From Candidatus Binataceae bacterium (GTDB taxonomy: Bacteria > Desulfobacterota > Binatia > Binatales > Binataceae): a stretch of DNA of 59,884 nt. The notes beneath the pieces are model-generated. The model was not told the origin of the DNA. It did not search any database and saw nothing but the letters and a program-made list of their open reading frames with translations. Below, in pieces: positions 48,328 to 57,531 of the stretch. The DNA is taken from contig DATJMX010000076.1 of NCBI GenBank assembly GCA_035508495.1, positions 1-59,884 of the forward strand, in the 5' to 3' direction. How positions within the stretch are numbered: the first letter of the stretch is position 1; the number at the start of each line of letters is the position of its first letter. The translations under genes were made by a program, and so were the position numbers.

Positions 48328-49029
48328 TCAGCGTGAGACGGCGTGCGCGGCGGCTGAGTTGAGGAGCGGCAACTCGATGCCGATTGCGGCAAGGCTCGCG
48401 CCTTCACCAATCACGTTCGCGAGTACAATGTCGATAGCCGCGGGATCTTCGCGTCGTATATGCGCGGGCAGGTCAGAGTTGGCCAGCGCCTTCATGATTC
48501 GCGCCCGTTCAGGCTGACTATCAATTCGCGTGCGCAGCCAAGTTCGGGCGGCGCCCAGGATCTGAAGCGCAATCGCGTACTCGATGCCGATCTGCTCTTC
48601 GATCTCGCGGCGAACGCGCGCGGCCAAAGCTGGAACCGCACCTGAAGTCGAAATCGCGATTTGCAGCGCGCCGCGCGACGCGACCGCTGGCGCGATAAAG
48701 GTGCATAGCTCGGGCTCATCGGCGACATTTATCAGGATACCCGCCGCGCGCGCCTCGCTCGCGATCGCGCGATGCAGCGCCGCATCATCCGTCGCGGCAA
48801 AGATCAACGATGCATTTGCAATGTCGCGGGGCTGGCATGCGCGCGCGAAATGCGCGATGCGCTTCGCCGCGGCCCAGTTCGCGATCGCGCCGGTCGCCTC
48901 AGGGCTGATCACGATCACCTCGGCGCCGGCTTCGAGCAGCGAAGCGATCTTGCGCTCGGCGACTTCGCCGCCGCCGATGACAACGCATCGCCGCCCCGTG
49001 ACGTCGAGGAATATAGGCAAATATCCCAT
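48328..49029 (-). CDS. Precorrin-2 dehydrogenase / sirohydrochlorin synthesis protein (CysG N-domain)
   Basis: The 233-aa protein begins YLPIFLDVTGRRCVVIGGGEVAERKIASLLEAGAEV, the NAD site of Met8p/CysG-N/SirC. It has LIFAATDDAALHRAIASEA, ILINVADEPELCTFIAPA and the GALQIAISTSGAVPALAARVRREIE. It oxidises precorrin-2 to sirohydrochlorin and may also insert iron. It is the first gene of the six-gene tetrapyrrole operon and couples with the SUMT domain of cobA/hemD for sirohaem. It is divergent from the DUF192 gene. Confidence 0.9.
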   Translation of the reverse strand: MGYLPIFLDVTGRRCVVIGGGEVAERKIASLLEAGAEVIVISPEATGAIANWAAAKRIAHFARACQPRDIANASLIFAATDDAALHRAIASEARAAGILINVADEPELCTFIAPAVASRGALQIAISTSGAVPALAARVRREIEEQIGIEYAIALQILGAARTWLRTRIDSQPERARIMKALANSDLPAHIRREDPAAIDIVLANVIGEGASLAAIGIELPLLNSAAAHAVSR

Positions 49030-49079
49030 GTAGCTTCAGCGATTTTATTACATGATTAGATGGCGAGACAGGGCTACAA

Positions 49080-49466
49080 ATGCACGCCAAAAACGGGGAG
49101 CCGGTGGCTCTGCGGGCGATCAATCGCACTCGCGACACGATTCTTTGCGAGCGGCTTCAGAATGCCGGCGGTCTGCGAGGACAGAGCCGCGGTCTGCTCG
49201 GGCGTGACGGCCTCGGCGACGGCGAGGGGATGCTCTTCATCAATGGCCGGTTCAACCCGTTCATGTGGATGCACATGTTCTTTATGAAGTTCGCCATCGA
49301 CATCGTTTTCCTCGACGGCCGCGATCGTGTGATCGGAATCGATCGTGAGCTGAAGCCGTGGCGCGTATCGTCGATCGCGTTGGGTGCGCGCAAGGCACTC
49401 GAAATTCAGGCGGGTGCCACGCGTCGCGCGCTTACTGAGATCGGCGATCAAATCGAATTTCGCTGA
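49080..49466 (+). CDS. DUF192 family protein
   Basis: The 128-aa protein shows the DUF192 pattern: RGLLGRDGLGDGEGMLFINGRFNPFMWMHMFFMKFAIDIVFLD, then IGIDRELKPWRVSS, ALGARKALEIQAGATRRA. No signal peptide is obvious, whereas many homologues are exported. The fold is a small beta barrel with no known enzymatic role. It is divergent from the haem operon and has only 50 bp upstream. Confidence 0.8.
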   Translation: MHAKNGEPVALRAINRTRDTILCERLQNAGGLRGQSRGLLGRDGLGDGEGMLFINGRFNPFMWMHMFFMKFAIDIVFLDGRDRVIGIDRELKPWRVSSIALGARKALEIQAGATRRALTEIGDQIEFR

Positions 49467-49673
49467 AAGCGATGCTGCGTTTGCCGCGCCGGTAAATCTT
49501 TCCGGTTCTTGGAATATTCGTCGGCAAGCGCGATCGCAGTCGCGCGTTTACTGAATCCTCGCACGCCTTGCGCTCGCCAATGCGATGGCATGGGCACTGC
49601 TAGGTTCTGAGCTTGCGCGCCGCGGGAGTCGAAGCGGCGCGTATTTGTTGAAGCTTTCAATCAGGAGGATCCT

Positions 49674-49820
49674 ATGTCCCTTCTACTTCTCGTACTTTTG
49701 CTGGTCCTGCTTCTCGGTGGCGGCGGCGGTTATTATGCGTACGGTCCGGTCGGCGGCGTCAGTATTGGCGGCGTTGTGGTGATCGTCCTGGTCGTGCTGC
49801 TGCTCACCGGCAGGTTGTAG
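49674..49820 (+). CDS. Small Gly/Leu-rich hydrophobic protein (48 aa, DUF3309-like)
   Basis: The 48-aa product is two hydrophobic stretches (SLLLLVLLLVLLLGGGGG and GGVVVIVLVVLLLTG) around a GYYAYGPVGG turn, so it forms a membrane hairpin. AGGAGG lies 5 nt before ATG 49674, a very strong ribosome site. Similar tiny Leu/Gly-rich proteins of the DUF3309 kind are widespread in Proteobacteria and poorly characterised. A 207-bp gap upstream should hold its promoter. Confidence 0.7.
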   Translation: MSLLLLVLLLVLLLGGGGGYYAYGPVGGVSIGGVVVIVLVVLLLTGRL

Positions 49821-50021
49821 GATCAACCGCAGCGTCTGAGACGCTGCGCAACACGTCGCGTGGGCTTATCGGCCTGAAACTGGCGCAATAATCCCGCGCG
49901 ACGTTCAACCCGCCGGCAACACTACTCCCCGGCTTCATATCGCGTGGCGCTATTTTCACCACGCCTTTTTCAACGACCGCCACGAGCGAGGAAGCATAGT
50001 CGAAGGCGCCCTCGCCTTTGA

Positions 50022-51509
50022 TCATCTGCATCGCGTCGCGTCGTAGATTGTGGCGCCGGTGCACGGCTCACCACGATGCGCGAAGTCCTGGACGCATACC
50101 GGCACGGTGCGCGTGCAGCTCGCGCTGGTGGATTTGTCAGTCGCTGTGAAACCGATGCTGTACAGCAAGCCGCCCGCCCCCTGGCTGGTCGTGCGAATGA
50201 AAGTTGTCGCGCCAACTACTGTGGCGTTCGGACACTGCGGGAACCCCGGTATCGGCTTGCTCTGGTCGACGCTGGTGACGCTGATTTTGTAGCCGCCTGT
50301 AGTATCGACTACGCCGGTGATCTGTTCAGGAAAGAAGACCGGCGCCAGCGCGACGAGGTTAGGAGCGCTCGCCGCGGCGTTGCTGCAATCGATCGGCGAT
50401 GCCGGCTGCTGGAATTCATATGCGCCGATGTCACATCTGCCGCCCGGCAGATCCTCGGGATCGGGCCGCGGCTCGCCGCGCTGGTCAGTCGTGATGGGAT
50501 CGCCCGATGCGAGGTCGGTGCAATCCGCCACCGGGATTTGATCGCTCGCGGTGCTGCCCTCGAGCAGCGCAACAGTCTCGGTCGGTCCGCCATTGTTATG
50601 CAGGCCCTGAGGATCGAGTTTCAGCCCCGTGGCGTTGTTGATCGAGGTGCTTTGCGTGAATTTGCAAGTGGCATCGTCGCTGCGATTGTAGCCTTCGTCG
50701 GTTATCACGTTTTCGTCGGGAGCAGCGCAACTGCCGTTGGAATTGTCGGCAAGGAGCGTAGCCTTCAGCTCAACGGATCCCAACAACACGCCGATCGCGC
50801 CGCCAAAACCTCCGCCGATATCGCGGGTGAAGGTGCTGTTGGTGACTCTCAGTGAACCCCCGGCGATAAGGAAGCTGCCGCCGGTACCGTCGGCGCTGCT
50901 GCCGGAGAACGTGCAATTGGTGACGTCGATAGTGCCGCTGCCGAAGACGTCGCCGCCCTGCCGTGCAACGTTGTCCGTGAACGTGCTTTCGACAAGGGTC
51001 AGTTCCCCGCCGATATTTCCTATGGCGCCTCCAAAACCGCCGCGGTTGTTGCGGAAGGTGCTCTTGATCACCGTCAACTCACCGTCGTTCTCGATCGCGC
51101 CGCCCTCGAAATCGTGATCGACGACTCCGTTCGCGAGCGTCACATAAGTAACAGTAAGGCTCGCAGTCTCGGTCACCAGCCCGATCTGGTGTAGATGATT
51201 CGCGTCGATTGTAATGCCGGATGAGGATGTAGTGGGACCCGTGATCGACAACGTAGTCCCGACCGCCGGCAAGGGCGAATCCAGGATAATAGTTTTTCCC
51301 GCCAGAGCCGCGGCAAAGGTGATGCTGCTGACAGGATCGGGTGAAATGTCCGCCAGAATGATTGCTTCGCGCAGGGAGCCGGCGCCGCTGTCGAAATCGT
51401 TGGTCACCACGAACGACGCCGCATGCACCGGCATCGCAGTCGCACCGATCAAGGCGGCCGCAAAGATTCCTCGCCAGATGTTAGTCTTGAGCTGTTGCTT
51501 GCGCCTCAT
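50022..51509 (-). CDS. Exported parallel beta-helix (choice-anchor Q type) protein
   Basis: The 495-aa protein has a signal peptide (MRRKQQLKTNIWRGIFAAA, cleaved after VHA) and starts FVVTNDFDSGAGSLREAI, the opening of the choice-anchor Q/polymorphic outer-membrane-like family. Right-handed beta-helix turns follow with GGAIGNIGGELTLVESTFTDN and TNCTFSGSSADGTGGSFL. The second part (GEPRPDPEDLPGGRCDIGAYEFQ) is the conserved end of the domain. A Cys-rich C-terminal domain (about 390-495) follows. It is probably surface-exposed. The frame ends at 50022, but a plausible alternate-frame continuation exists to 49804. Confidence 0.8.
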   Translation of the reverse strand: MRRKQQLKTNIWRGIFAAALIGATAMPVHAASFVVTNDFDSGAGSLREAIILADISPDPVSSITFAAALAGKTIILDSPLPAVGTTLSITGPTTSSSGITIDANHLHQIGLVTETASLTVTYVTLANGVVDHDFEGGAIENDGELTVIKSTFRNNRGGFGGAIGNIGGELTLVESTFTDNVARQGGDVFGSGTIDVTNCTFSGSSADGTGGSFLIAGGSLRVTNSTFTRDIGGGFGGAIGVLLGSVELKATLLADNSNGSCAAPDENVITDEGYNRSDDATCKFTQSTSINNATGLKLDPQGLHNNGGPTETVALLEGSTASDQIPVADCTDLASGDPITTDQRGEPRPDPEDLPGGRCDIGAYEFQQPASPIDCSNAAASAPNLVALAPVFFPEQITGVVDTTGGYKISVTSVDQSKPIPGFPQCPNATVVGATTFIRTTSQGAGGLLYSIGFTATDKSTSASCTRTVPVCVQDFAHRGEPCTGATIYDATRCR

Positions 51510-51665
51510 GGTTTCCCGACTCCCCTCGAATCGTCCAACCGGCGCTACACTCGTCCAACTGTATCGATCCGTCGTCAAAATGTAGGTGCACAATCTAGTC
51601 GATTGCGGTAGCTGACTGTCAAACCATAGCTGTCTCTCAGCCGTGCATCTATGAACCAGCTGCGG

Positions 51666-52520
51666 TTAGCGACGCGATGCGCGCTCGGCGGCTGCGAGTA
51701 CGCCACGCAAAAAGTCCAAGGCGCTCAGCCCCGGCGACTCGGGCAGATCCAGCCGCTGGCGCATCGCATGAGCGACTTCACTGAGCAGCGCCTCGCGCGC
51801 CGTCGAGGGTGTTTGATACGCGCGGCGCAGGACGCGCCTCATCAGCTGGACCTCGCGCGGACCGAGCCGCGCGATCTGTTCGCGCGTCAGCACTATCGGC
51901 GTGGCGTCAACGAGCTGCGGCATGTCGCCGGCGGCTTCCGGGCGATCGAGCCTCACGACGATCGTGCCGGCGACATGATCGCCGAGACGCTGCGCGCTGG
52001 GCGAAAAAAGTATCGACAAGAGTCCGATCAGGTACTCGGCGGGGAGCATGTCGACGAGGCGCATCACGTTGCGCACCACCGAGCTGCGAATGTCGATCGG
52101 TGCGCCGTTCTCCTTCACGACGCGGAGCTGCACGAAATACTTGCCGGGCGACCGCCCCCCACTGACCATCTCCCAGAAAATGAAGTAGCCCATTTCGACG
52201 AGAAACTGCGCCAATAGAAAAAACGCCATCAGCAATCCCGGGATCTGCACCGGCTGCGGTGACGATCGCTTCGCCGCGGCCAGCTTGCGTGCGGCGTCGA
52301 GGATTTCGGCTCGTATCCAATGCTCGAGCCTCGCGCCCAACGGGATGCTCTCGAACACGAATACCAGCAGAAGAATGAGAATTATCCCGACGAGCACGAA
52401 GTCGATCGCATAGGCGAGCATCCGCGGCGCAGGGCCTGAAACCGGCAGGTCGAGCCGAACCGCCTCGGGCGACAGGAAGCTATGGAGGGGACCGGATTCG
52501 TCGTTCGGTGTATGATTCAT
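51666..52520 (-). CDS. RDD family membrane protein
   Basis: The 284-aa protein has the RDD core (about 28-185): RMLAYAIDFVLVGIILILL, then GRSPGKYFVQLRVVKENG and SSVVRNVMRLVDMLP, with the Arg-Asp pair in span 1 and the GxSxGK loop. The C-terminal cytosolic part (200-284) is helical and unique. RDD proteins are 2-4-span membrane proteins of mostly unknown role, some of them Na+/H+ antiporters. Its ATG shares bases with the ATG of the divergent SpoIIM-type gene (CATG). The Arg-rich C-terminus ends RASRR. Confidence 0.85.
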   Translation of the reverse strand: MNHTPNDESGPLHSFLSPEAVRLDLPVSGPAPRMLAYAIDFVLVGIILILLLVFVFESIPLGARLEHWIRAEILDAARKLAAAKRSSPQPVQIPGLLMAFFLLAQFLVEMGYFIFWEMVSGGRSPGKYFVQLRVVKENGAPIDIRSSVVRNVMRLVDMLPAEYLIGLLSILFSPSAQRLGDHVAGTIVVRLDRPEAAGDMPQLVDATPIVLTREQIARLGPREVQLMRRVLRRAYQTPSTAREALLSEVAHAMRQRLDLPESPGLSALDFLRGVLAAAERASRR

Positions 52521-53661
52521 GGGCGCTCACATGCAGATAACACGAACCCGACAGGCGCGTGAACAACTCGAGGCGCTGCTCGACCGCGTCGAGCGCATCG
52601 TCGGTACCCTGTCTTTTGACGACAGCCGCGAGCTCGCCCGCCTCTACCGCATTTCGAGCGCGCAACTGGCCGCGATGCGCATGCATGCGGCCGATCCCGA
52701 CGCGATCCGCTATCTCAACGCCCTCTGCGTCCGCGCGTACACGCGCCTGCAGGTTGCGCCCCCACACGAACGGAGGCTACAGGATTTCTTTTTCGCCGGG
52801 ATGCCGAAAGTGCTGGCCGCGACGGCCTGGCTACAAGGGATCGTCGCGGTCGTGATGCTGACCGGGGTGATCGCCGGCGCCGCAATCGTAGCTGAGAATC
52901 CTGCCGTCGCTTCGTATTGCGTGCCGGCCTCGTTCTATCCGGCAGGACGCCTCGCGACCTTGATCGACTCGCCCAAGGCGCGCGCCGATTTTCTCGAACG
53001 CAAGCCGATGGCGCTTGGTTTCAAGTCGTTCTTTTCGGCGGCGCTCTTCGTGCACAACGTGAGCGTCGGCCTGCTCGCGTTCGCAAGCGGCATGCTGGCT
53101 GGAATTCCGACGTTGATATTTGTTTTTTACAATGGGCTATCGCTCGGCGCGTTCGCGTGGATTTTCTCGCGCGATTCGCTGCGGCTCGTGTTCTGGGCGT
53201 GGCTCCTGCCGCATGCGATTCCGGAGCTGCTGGGCGTGACACTTTGTGCTACCGCAGGTCTGCTCCTCGGGCGGGCGATCGTCGCGCCTGGACGCGAATC
53301 AACTTCTCGCGCACTCAAATCCGCGGCACAACCTGCGCTCGAGATGGTCGCGGCGTCGGTGCCGCTGCTGATTGCCGCCGCAATAATCGAAAGTTTTTTG
53401 CGGCAGTCGATGCTGTCGACCGCGGCCCGCTTTGGAGCTGCCGCGATCGCGCTCGGCGCGATCGGAAGCTACGTGCGCTACGTCTGGAAGCTGAGCCGGA
53501 TGCCACCGCCGCCCGATCTTCGATGGCTGGTCAGATCAACGCCGCCTCGCGAACCGCGAGATAGCGATTCAGCACCGGCGCGGTCACCTGCGCGGGATCG
53601 AGATCCAGCACCTGGGCGCCGCAGCGCCGGACCCGCGCCAGCACCGCCTCACGCTCCGTGA
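52519..53661 (+). CDS. SpoIIM-family (stage II sporulation protein M-like) membrane protein
   Basis: The 380-aa protein has an N-terminal cytosolic helical segment (about 1-95; LLDRVERIVGTLSFDD, LARLYRISSAQLAAMR), then about six membrane spans (100-335). It carries the SpoIIM motif ALFVHNVSVGLLAFASGMLAGIPTLIFVFYNGLSLGAF and the later LLPHAIPELLGVTLCATAGL. This is the SpoIIM/DUF95 group also found in non-sporulating bacteria next to RDD and MoxR genes. The C-terminal 40 residues overlap the DUF58 gene by 131 bp in antisense and look low-complexity, so the native end may lie near residue 340. Confidence 0.83.
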   Translation: MGAHMQITRTRQAREQLEALLDRVERIVGTLSFDDSRELARLYRISSAQLAAMRMHAADPDAIRYLNALCVRAYTRLQVAPPHERRLQDFFFAGMPKVLAATAWLQGIVAVVMLTGVIAGAAIVAENPAVASYCVPASFYPAGRLATLIDSPKARADFLERKPMALGFKSFFSAALFVHNVSVGLLAFASGMLAGIPTLIFVFYNGLSLGAFAWIFSRDSLRLVFWAWLLPHAIPELLGVTLCATAGLLLGRAIVAPGRESTSRALKSAAQPALEMVAASVPLLIAAAIIESFLRQSMLSTAARFGAAAIALGAIGSYVRYVWKLSRMPPPPDLRWLVRSTPPREPRDSDSAPARSPARDRDPAPGRRSAGPAPAPPHAP

Positions 53662-54853
53662 GCAGATCCTGCAGCACGAGCCGGCGATAGATGCCCTCGT
53701 CGGTTATCGCATCGACACGCTGGTCGGCCTCGCCGAGAATAGGATCGCGCATCGCCACCAGCATCACCAGATGCCGCCGCGAGAGCGCCGCTAGGTAATT
53801 CTCGAGCTCGCCTGAAGCTGCGCCCTCGACGAAGTCCGTCATCATGACAATGAGTGAACGCTTTTTCTGATTGCGCGCCAGCGTTTCGACCAGCACGCGG
53901 TAGTCCGCTTCAAATGGCGCGGGCCTGAGCGGCGAAGTCGCCTCGACCAGAGCACCGGCGCCGGCGCGGCCCGAGAGCGGGCGAACGAGGAGCCGCAACT
54001 GCCGATCGAACGCGACGAGGCCAACCCGATCGCCGAGAGCGAGCGACGCCCTCGCCAGGGCAGCGGCACAGTTGATCGCATGGTCGAGCTTCGTAACACC
54101 CGCGACCCGCGCGCCCATCAAGCGGCTCGTGTCGAGTACGACGAGCACGGTGTGCCGCCGCTCGGTCTGATAATGGCGCACCTGGAGCCGCGAGTTGCGC
54201 GCGCTCGCGCGCCAATCGATATTGCGCGGGTCGTCGCCGCTCACGTATTCGCGCAGCGACTCGAACTCCCGCCCTTCGCCTTTGCGCGGACGCGGCTTAA
54301 CGCCGAGTTGATCTTGAAGCGATCGATGGTCGAGGACTCCCCGCCGCTCGGGCATCGACGCCGCAGGAAGGACCACTGCGGACTGGCCCGGCATCGTCTT
54401 GCTCCGCATGCGCAACAGTCCCAGCGGCGATTGCCAGAGCATCAGGGTCGGACCCAGGGGAAAAGTCCCGCGGCGTACCGGAACAACTTCGCGCAATATA
54501 TCGAGTCGCTGTCCGCGAGCGAGGAGGCCCGAAACAACCTGGAGATCGCCGCCCAATGCCGATGGAAGCTCGTCGAGAATTTCGATACTGGTATCGCCGC
54601 CAGTCGAACGCTCGACGCGATAGCTGATTGTCGCGGCCCTGCCCTTCACGAATCGCGACGGCATCGTGCGCTCGAGCCGCGGCGCGGTTTCGCCGATGCA
54701 CGCGATCCAGTCGATGATCGCAAGGGCAGCGATGATCGCACCAGCGCCGAAGACGAGCGTCGTCAAGAATGGAATCGCGATTGCGATAATCGCGCCCAGC
54801 GCACATATCGCCGCGAGGCGCACCAGCCGCGGCGATGGCCACGTGAATCTCAT
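53531..54853 (-). CDS. DUF58 domain protein (vWA-like)
   Basis: The 440-aa protein has two N-terminal membrane spans (about 8-50), a beta-rich middle part and a DUF58/vWA-like domain with GEGREFESLREYVSGDDPRNIDWRASARNSRL. Next come VLVVLDTSRLMG (MIDAS-like DxSxxM) and RSLIVMMTDFVEG. Such proteins work with MoxR AAA ATPases as adaptors or substrates. ATG at 54853 shares its A with the moxR TGA. Its 3' part overlaps the SpoIIM-type gene in antisense. Confidence 0.88.
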   Translation of the reverse strand: MRFTWPSPRLVRLAAICALGAIIAIAIPFLTTLVFGAGAIIAALAIIDWIACIGETAPRLERTMPSRFVKGRAATISYRVERSTGGDTSIEILDELPSALGGDLQVVSGLLARGQRLDILREVVPVRRGTFPLGPTLMLWQSPLGLLRMRSKTMPGQSAVVLPAASMPERRGVLDHRSLQDQLGVKPRPRKGEGREFESLREYVSGDDPRNIDWRASARNSRLQVRHYQTERRHTVLVVLDTSRLMGARVAGVTKLDHAINCAAALARASLALGDRVGLVAFDRQLRLLVRPLSGRAGAGALVEATSPLRPAPFEADYRVLVETLARNQKKRSLIVMMTDFVEGAASGELENYLAALSRRHLVMLVAMRDPILGEADQRVDAITDEGIYRRLVLQDLLTEREAVLARVRRCGAQVLDLDPAQVTAPVLNRYLAVREAALI

Positions 54854-55818
54854 CAATGAGGCACGGCCACGCTGCGCGCCACTTCGTCGATCGCGTCGCT
54901 CGGCGTCATGCCTTCGACCTCGGCGCCCGGCTCGAGTATCACGCGATGGCATAGCGTCGGCCGGATGACGGCCTGCACATCCTCGGGCAGGACGAACTCG
55001 CGCCCTTCGAGCGCGGCGACGGCTTTCGCCGCCCGCACCATCCAGACCGCGGCGCGCGGCGAGGCGCCGACCGCGATCGACGGATGCTGGCGCGTCGCTC
55101 GCACGAGCGAGACCGCGTAGCCAAGGATCTCATCGCGCAGAGTTGTTGCATCCACGATTTTGCGCGCACGCGCGAGATCGTCGGCGGCGATTATCGGCGC
55201 CGATCCTTCTGTCAACGTGGGCTGCGCATGATGAAGCGCCACGAGACGCAGCTCGTCGCTCTCAGCCGGATATCCGATATTTATCTTGAACAGAAAGCGA
55301 TCGATCTCGGCTTCCGGCAACGGATAGGTCCCCTCCTGCTCGACGGGATTTTGCGTCGCGAGCACGGTGAACCATTCTCCAAGCGGGTACGTGGCGCCAT
55401 CCACCGTGACGCACCGCTCCTGCATCGCTTCGAGCATGGCGGCCTGCGTCTTAGCCGGCGCACGGTTGATCTCGTCGACGAGGAGCAGGTCGGCGAACAC
55501 GGGACCCGGCCGAAAGCGGAATTCGCCGGAGTTCGCGTAAAAAACCGAGGTGCCGATCATGTCGCTCGGCATCAGGTCGGGCGTACATTGGATTCGCCCG
55601 AAGCGGATGCCGAGTGTCGATGCGAGCGTGCGCACCAGCAGAGTCTTGGCGACCCCCGGGACGCCTTCGTAGAGGCTGTGCCCCGAACACAACAAGGTTA
55701 CAAATGATAAGCGGACGGCTTCATCCTGGCCGATTACCGCGGCGCCGACGGCGGCGCGCAACGATGCGAACACTTCGGCCACCCAGGCGGTATCGCGGCT
55801 AAGCTTGTCGTTGCTCAT
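54853..55818 (-). CDS. MoxR-family AAA+ ATPase
   Basis: The 321-aa protein has the MoxR AAA+ core: Walker A GVPGVAKT (GxxGxxKT) and Walker B DLLLVDEINRAPAKTQAAMLEAMQE. It also has sensor 1 VLATQNPVEQEGTYPLPEAEIDRF and the C-terminal sensor 2 region SPRAAVWMVRAAKAVAAL. MoxR ATPases are metal-insertion or maturation chaperones that cooperate with vWA/DUF58 proteins. It overlaps the DUF4350 gene by 20 bp and DUF58 by 1 bp. Confidence 0.93.
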   Translation of the reverse strand: MSNDKLSRDTAWVAEVFASLRAAVGAAVIGQDEAVRLSFVTLLCSGHSLYEGVPGVAKTLLVRTLASTLGIRFGRIQCTPDLMPSDMIGTSVFYANSGEFRFRPGPVFADLLLVDEINRAPAKTQAAMLEAMQERCVTVDGATYPLGEWFTVLATQNPVEQEGTYPLPEAEIDRFLFKINIGYPAESDELRLVALHHAQPTLTEGSAPIIAADDLARARKIVDATTLRDEILGYAVSLVRATRQHPSIAVGASPRAAVWMVRAAKAVAALEGREFVLPEDVQAVIRPTLCHRVILEPGAEVEGMTPSDAIDEVARSVAVPH

Positions 55819-56923
55819 GCGTCGGGCCTGAACAGGATTCCAGCGCGCGCACGGCGCGTACGAAAGATGCCTCGGTGGACGGCAACTCCGTACTCGTCAG
55901 CCAATGGCGCGCATCATCGGGCAAAGTTTTATCACGAAGGATGCGCTTAATCGCCGCCGGCTCCGAAACCTCCAGACCCCGCGAGAGACGCTGACGCGCG
56001 CGACGTAGAAAGTTCGACCGATACGCACGATAAGCAGCGCGCGGATCGCGCGCCCGGCGATAGAGCTCGGCGAGCGAGTCAACGAACGTGTCGAGCGAGG
56101 GTGCTACGCTATCATCGTCGGCCAGTGTGCGCGGCGGTATCGAGCGCTGCTCGAGAATCCAGAGAATCGCAGTCATCAGGATGAAGACGATCGCGGCGGC
56201 GAGGCGGGGATGTAACAGCAACGCCGCCGGCGAGCTCGGCTCGGCGAGGCCGTGAGCATGCTCGTCGAAGACGGGCGGGCCAAAGTGCCGCGCAAGATCG
56301 ACCAGCAGCAGGCTGGCATCGCTATCAGCAATATTCGAATTGAGCAAAAACCCGCCGTCGGCGATCGCGATCAATCGGCCCGCGCCGACTTTAACTTCAA
56401 TAGCAAAAGGTTCGCCATCCGCGGTCAGCAGCACACTATTTCCCTGCCCCGCGTGCTTGAAGTGAAGCAGGCCGCCGGTCGCGAGAACGCGCGAACGAGG
56501 CAGCATCGCGCCCGCGACGATCGTCGTCCTGCTGCCGACAGCCAGCTTCTCGTCCAGATTCAGCCGCTTCCAGTCGCTGGCGCCGTCACCCGTAACGACG
56601 GCAACGCCGCCAGCCTCGAACCAGCTCGTCAGATCATCGACGTCGGCCTGGAATCCGGGCGCGGATTCACTCAGAAAGTCGGGCGCTATAAACCACAACG
56701 TCTTCGTTGGCGGCACCTGCTGCGTGAGCTGATACGAGCGCGCGACGGTAAAATCGAGTTCCTGCAACAGCTCGAAGGCGCCCTTGTATCCGCTCGGGCC
56801 CGTACCGAGGCTCGTGCTCGATCGTTCGATAAAGGTGTTGCGCTGCAGCCAGAGATTCAGCGCGAGCAGCATCAGGGCGAGAAGCGCAGCCGAGAAAAGA
56901 AAGGACTTCGGCAGACGGATCAT
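55799..56923 (-). CDS. DUF4350-containing membrane protein
   Basis: The 374-aa protein has one N-terminal span (about 7-26), a periplasmic DUF4350/GATase-like domain (about 30-230; GPSGYKGAFELLQELDFTV, then LTSWFEAGGVAVVTG and GAGRLIAIADGGFLLN), a second span (about 243-262) and a cytosolic helical C-terminus. The DUF4350 domain is always found with MoxR/DUF58-type clusters and is of unknown function. ATG at 56923 overlaps the DUF4129 stop (ATGA). Confidence 0.82.
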   Translation of the reverse strand: MIRLPKSFLFSAALLALMLLALNLWLQRNTFIERSSTSLGTGPSGYKGAFELLQELDFTVARSYQLTQQVPPTKTLWFIAPDFLSESAPGFQADVDDLTSWFEAGGVAVVTGDGASDWKRLNLDEKLAVGSRTTIVAGAMLPRSRVLATGGLLHFKHAGQGNSVLLTADGEPFAIEVKVGAGRLIAIADGGFLLNSNIADSDASLLLVDLARHFGPPVFDEHAHGLAEPSSPAALLLHPRLAAAIVFILMTAILWILEQRSIPPRTLADDDSVAPSLDTFVDSLAELYRRARDPRAAYRAYRSNFLRRARQRLSRGLEVSEPAAIKRILRDKTLPDDARHWLTSTELPSTEASFVRAVRALESCSGPTHEQRQA

Positions 56924-57531
56924 TTCGTAATCGCTTGCGCGAGCTCGTCGAACGCCGCCCGCCATTCAGTATAGATTTCAGACTTACTGTCACGATCGCC
57001 AAACCAGTGCCGTTCGGTGCGCTCGATCAGTTCGATGACGCGCTGCGCGAGCCGCTTTTCGAGGTTGGATCCCTGCAGTGCCCGCCGTATCCATAGATTC
57101 GATCGATCGGGCTGAAGCTCGATCACGAAGCGCTCCGCCAAGGTGCGGAAACTCGCGATCATCAACAGGTGCGCCGCTTCGAGATAGCTGCCCGCTGCGG
57201 CCATCCGTTCCGCATCGGCAATCGGATTGGCGCTATCCTCTTTAAACGGCGGCGTCGGTGCGGGGATGGGTGCGCGCAGCGCGATCGAAATCGTCCACGC
57301 GATATGTGCCACGAGCAGCGCGAATATCAGGAAGCTCGCGATCAGGACCAGCCAGTACAGACCCGGCGCGCTGTCATGCAGCCCGAGCAGCTGGTTGAGC
57401 CACTCGATTATGTGTTGCAGGAGCGAAGCGAACCACTTGTCCGAGGCACTGGGCCGCGCCGAGGCAAATTCAGGCCGGGAAAGAATTTGCGCAGCAAGAT
57501 CGCGGACCGCGCCGTCGGAGACATCAGCCAA
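56920..57531 (-). CDS. DUF4129 domain protein
   Basis: The 203-aa protein has one membrane span (about 58-80) with an N-terminal extracytoplasmic helical segment and a C-terminal cytosolic DUF4129-type domain (about 105-200; AAAGSYLEAAHLLMIASFRTLAE, then RHWFGDRDSKSEIYTEWRAAFDEL). DUF4129 also occurs C-terminal to transglutaminase-like domains in MoxR clusters; here it is free-standing. It overlaps the following DUF4350 gene by 4 bp and the upstream membrane protein gene by 8 bp. Confidence 0.78.
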   Translation of the reverse strand: MADVSDGAVRDLAAQILSRPEFASARPSASDKWFASLLQHIIEWLNQLLGLHDSAPGLYWLVLIASFLIFALLVAHIAWTISIALRAPIPAPTPPFKEDSANPIADAERMAAAGSYLEAAHLLMIASFRTLAERFVIELQPDRSNLWIRRALQGSNLEKRLAQRVIELIERTERHWFGDRDSKSEIYTEWRAAFDELAQAITK

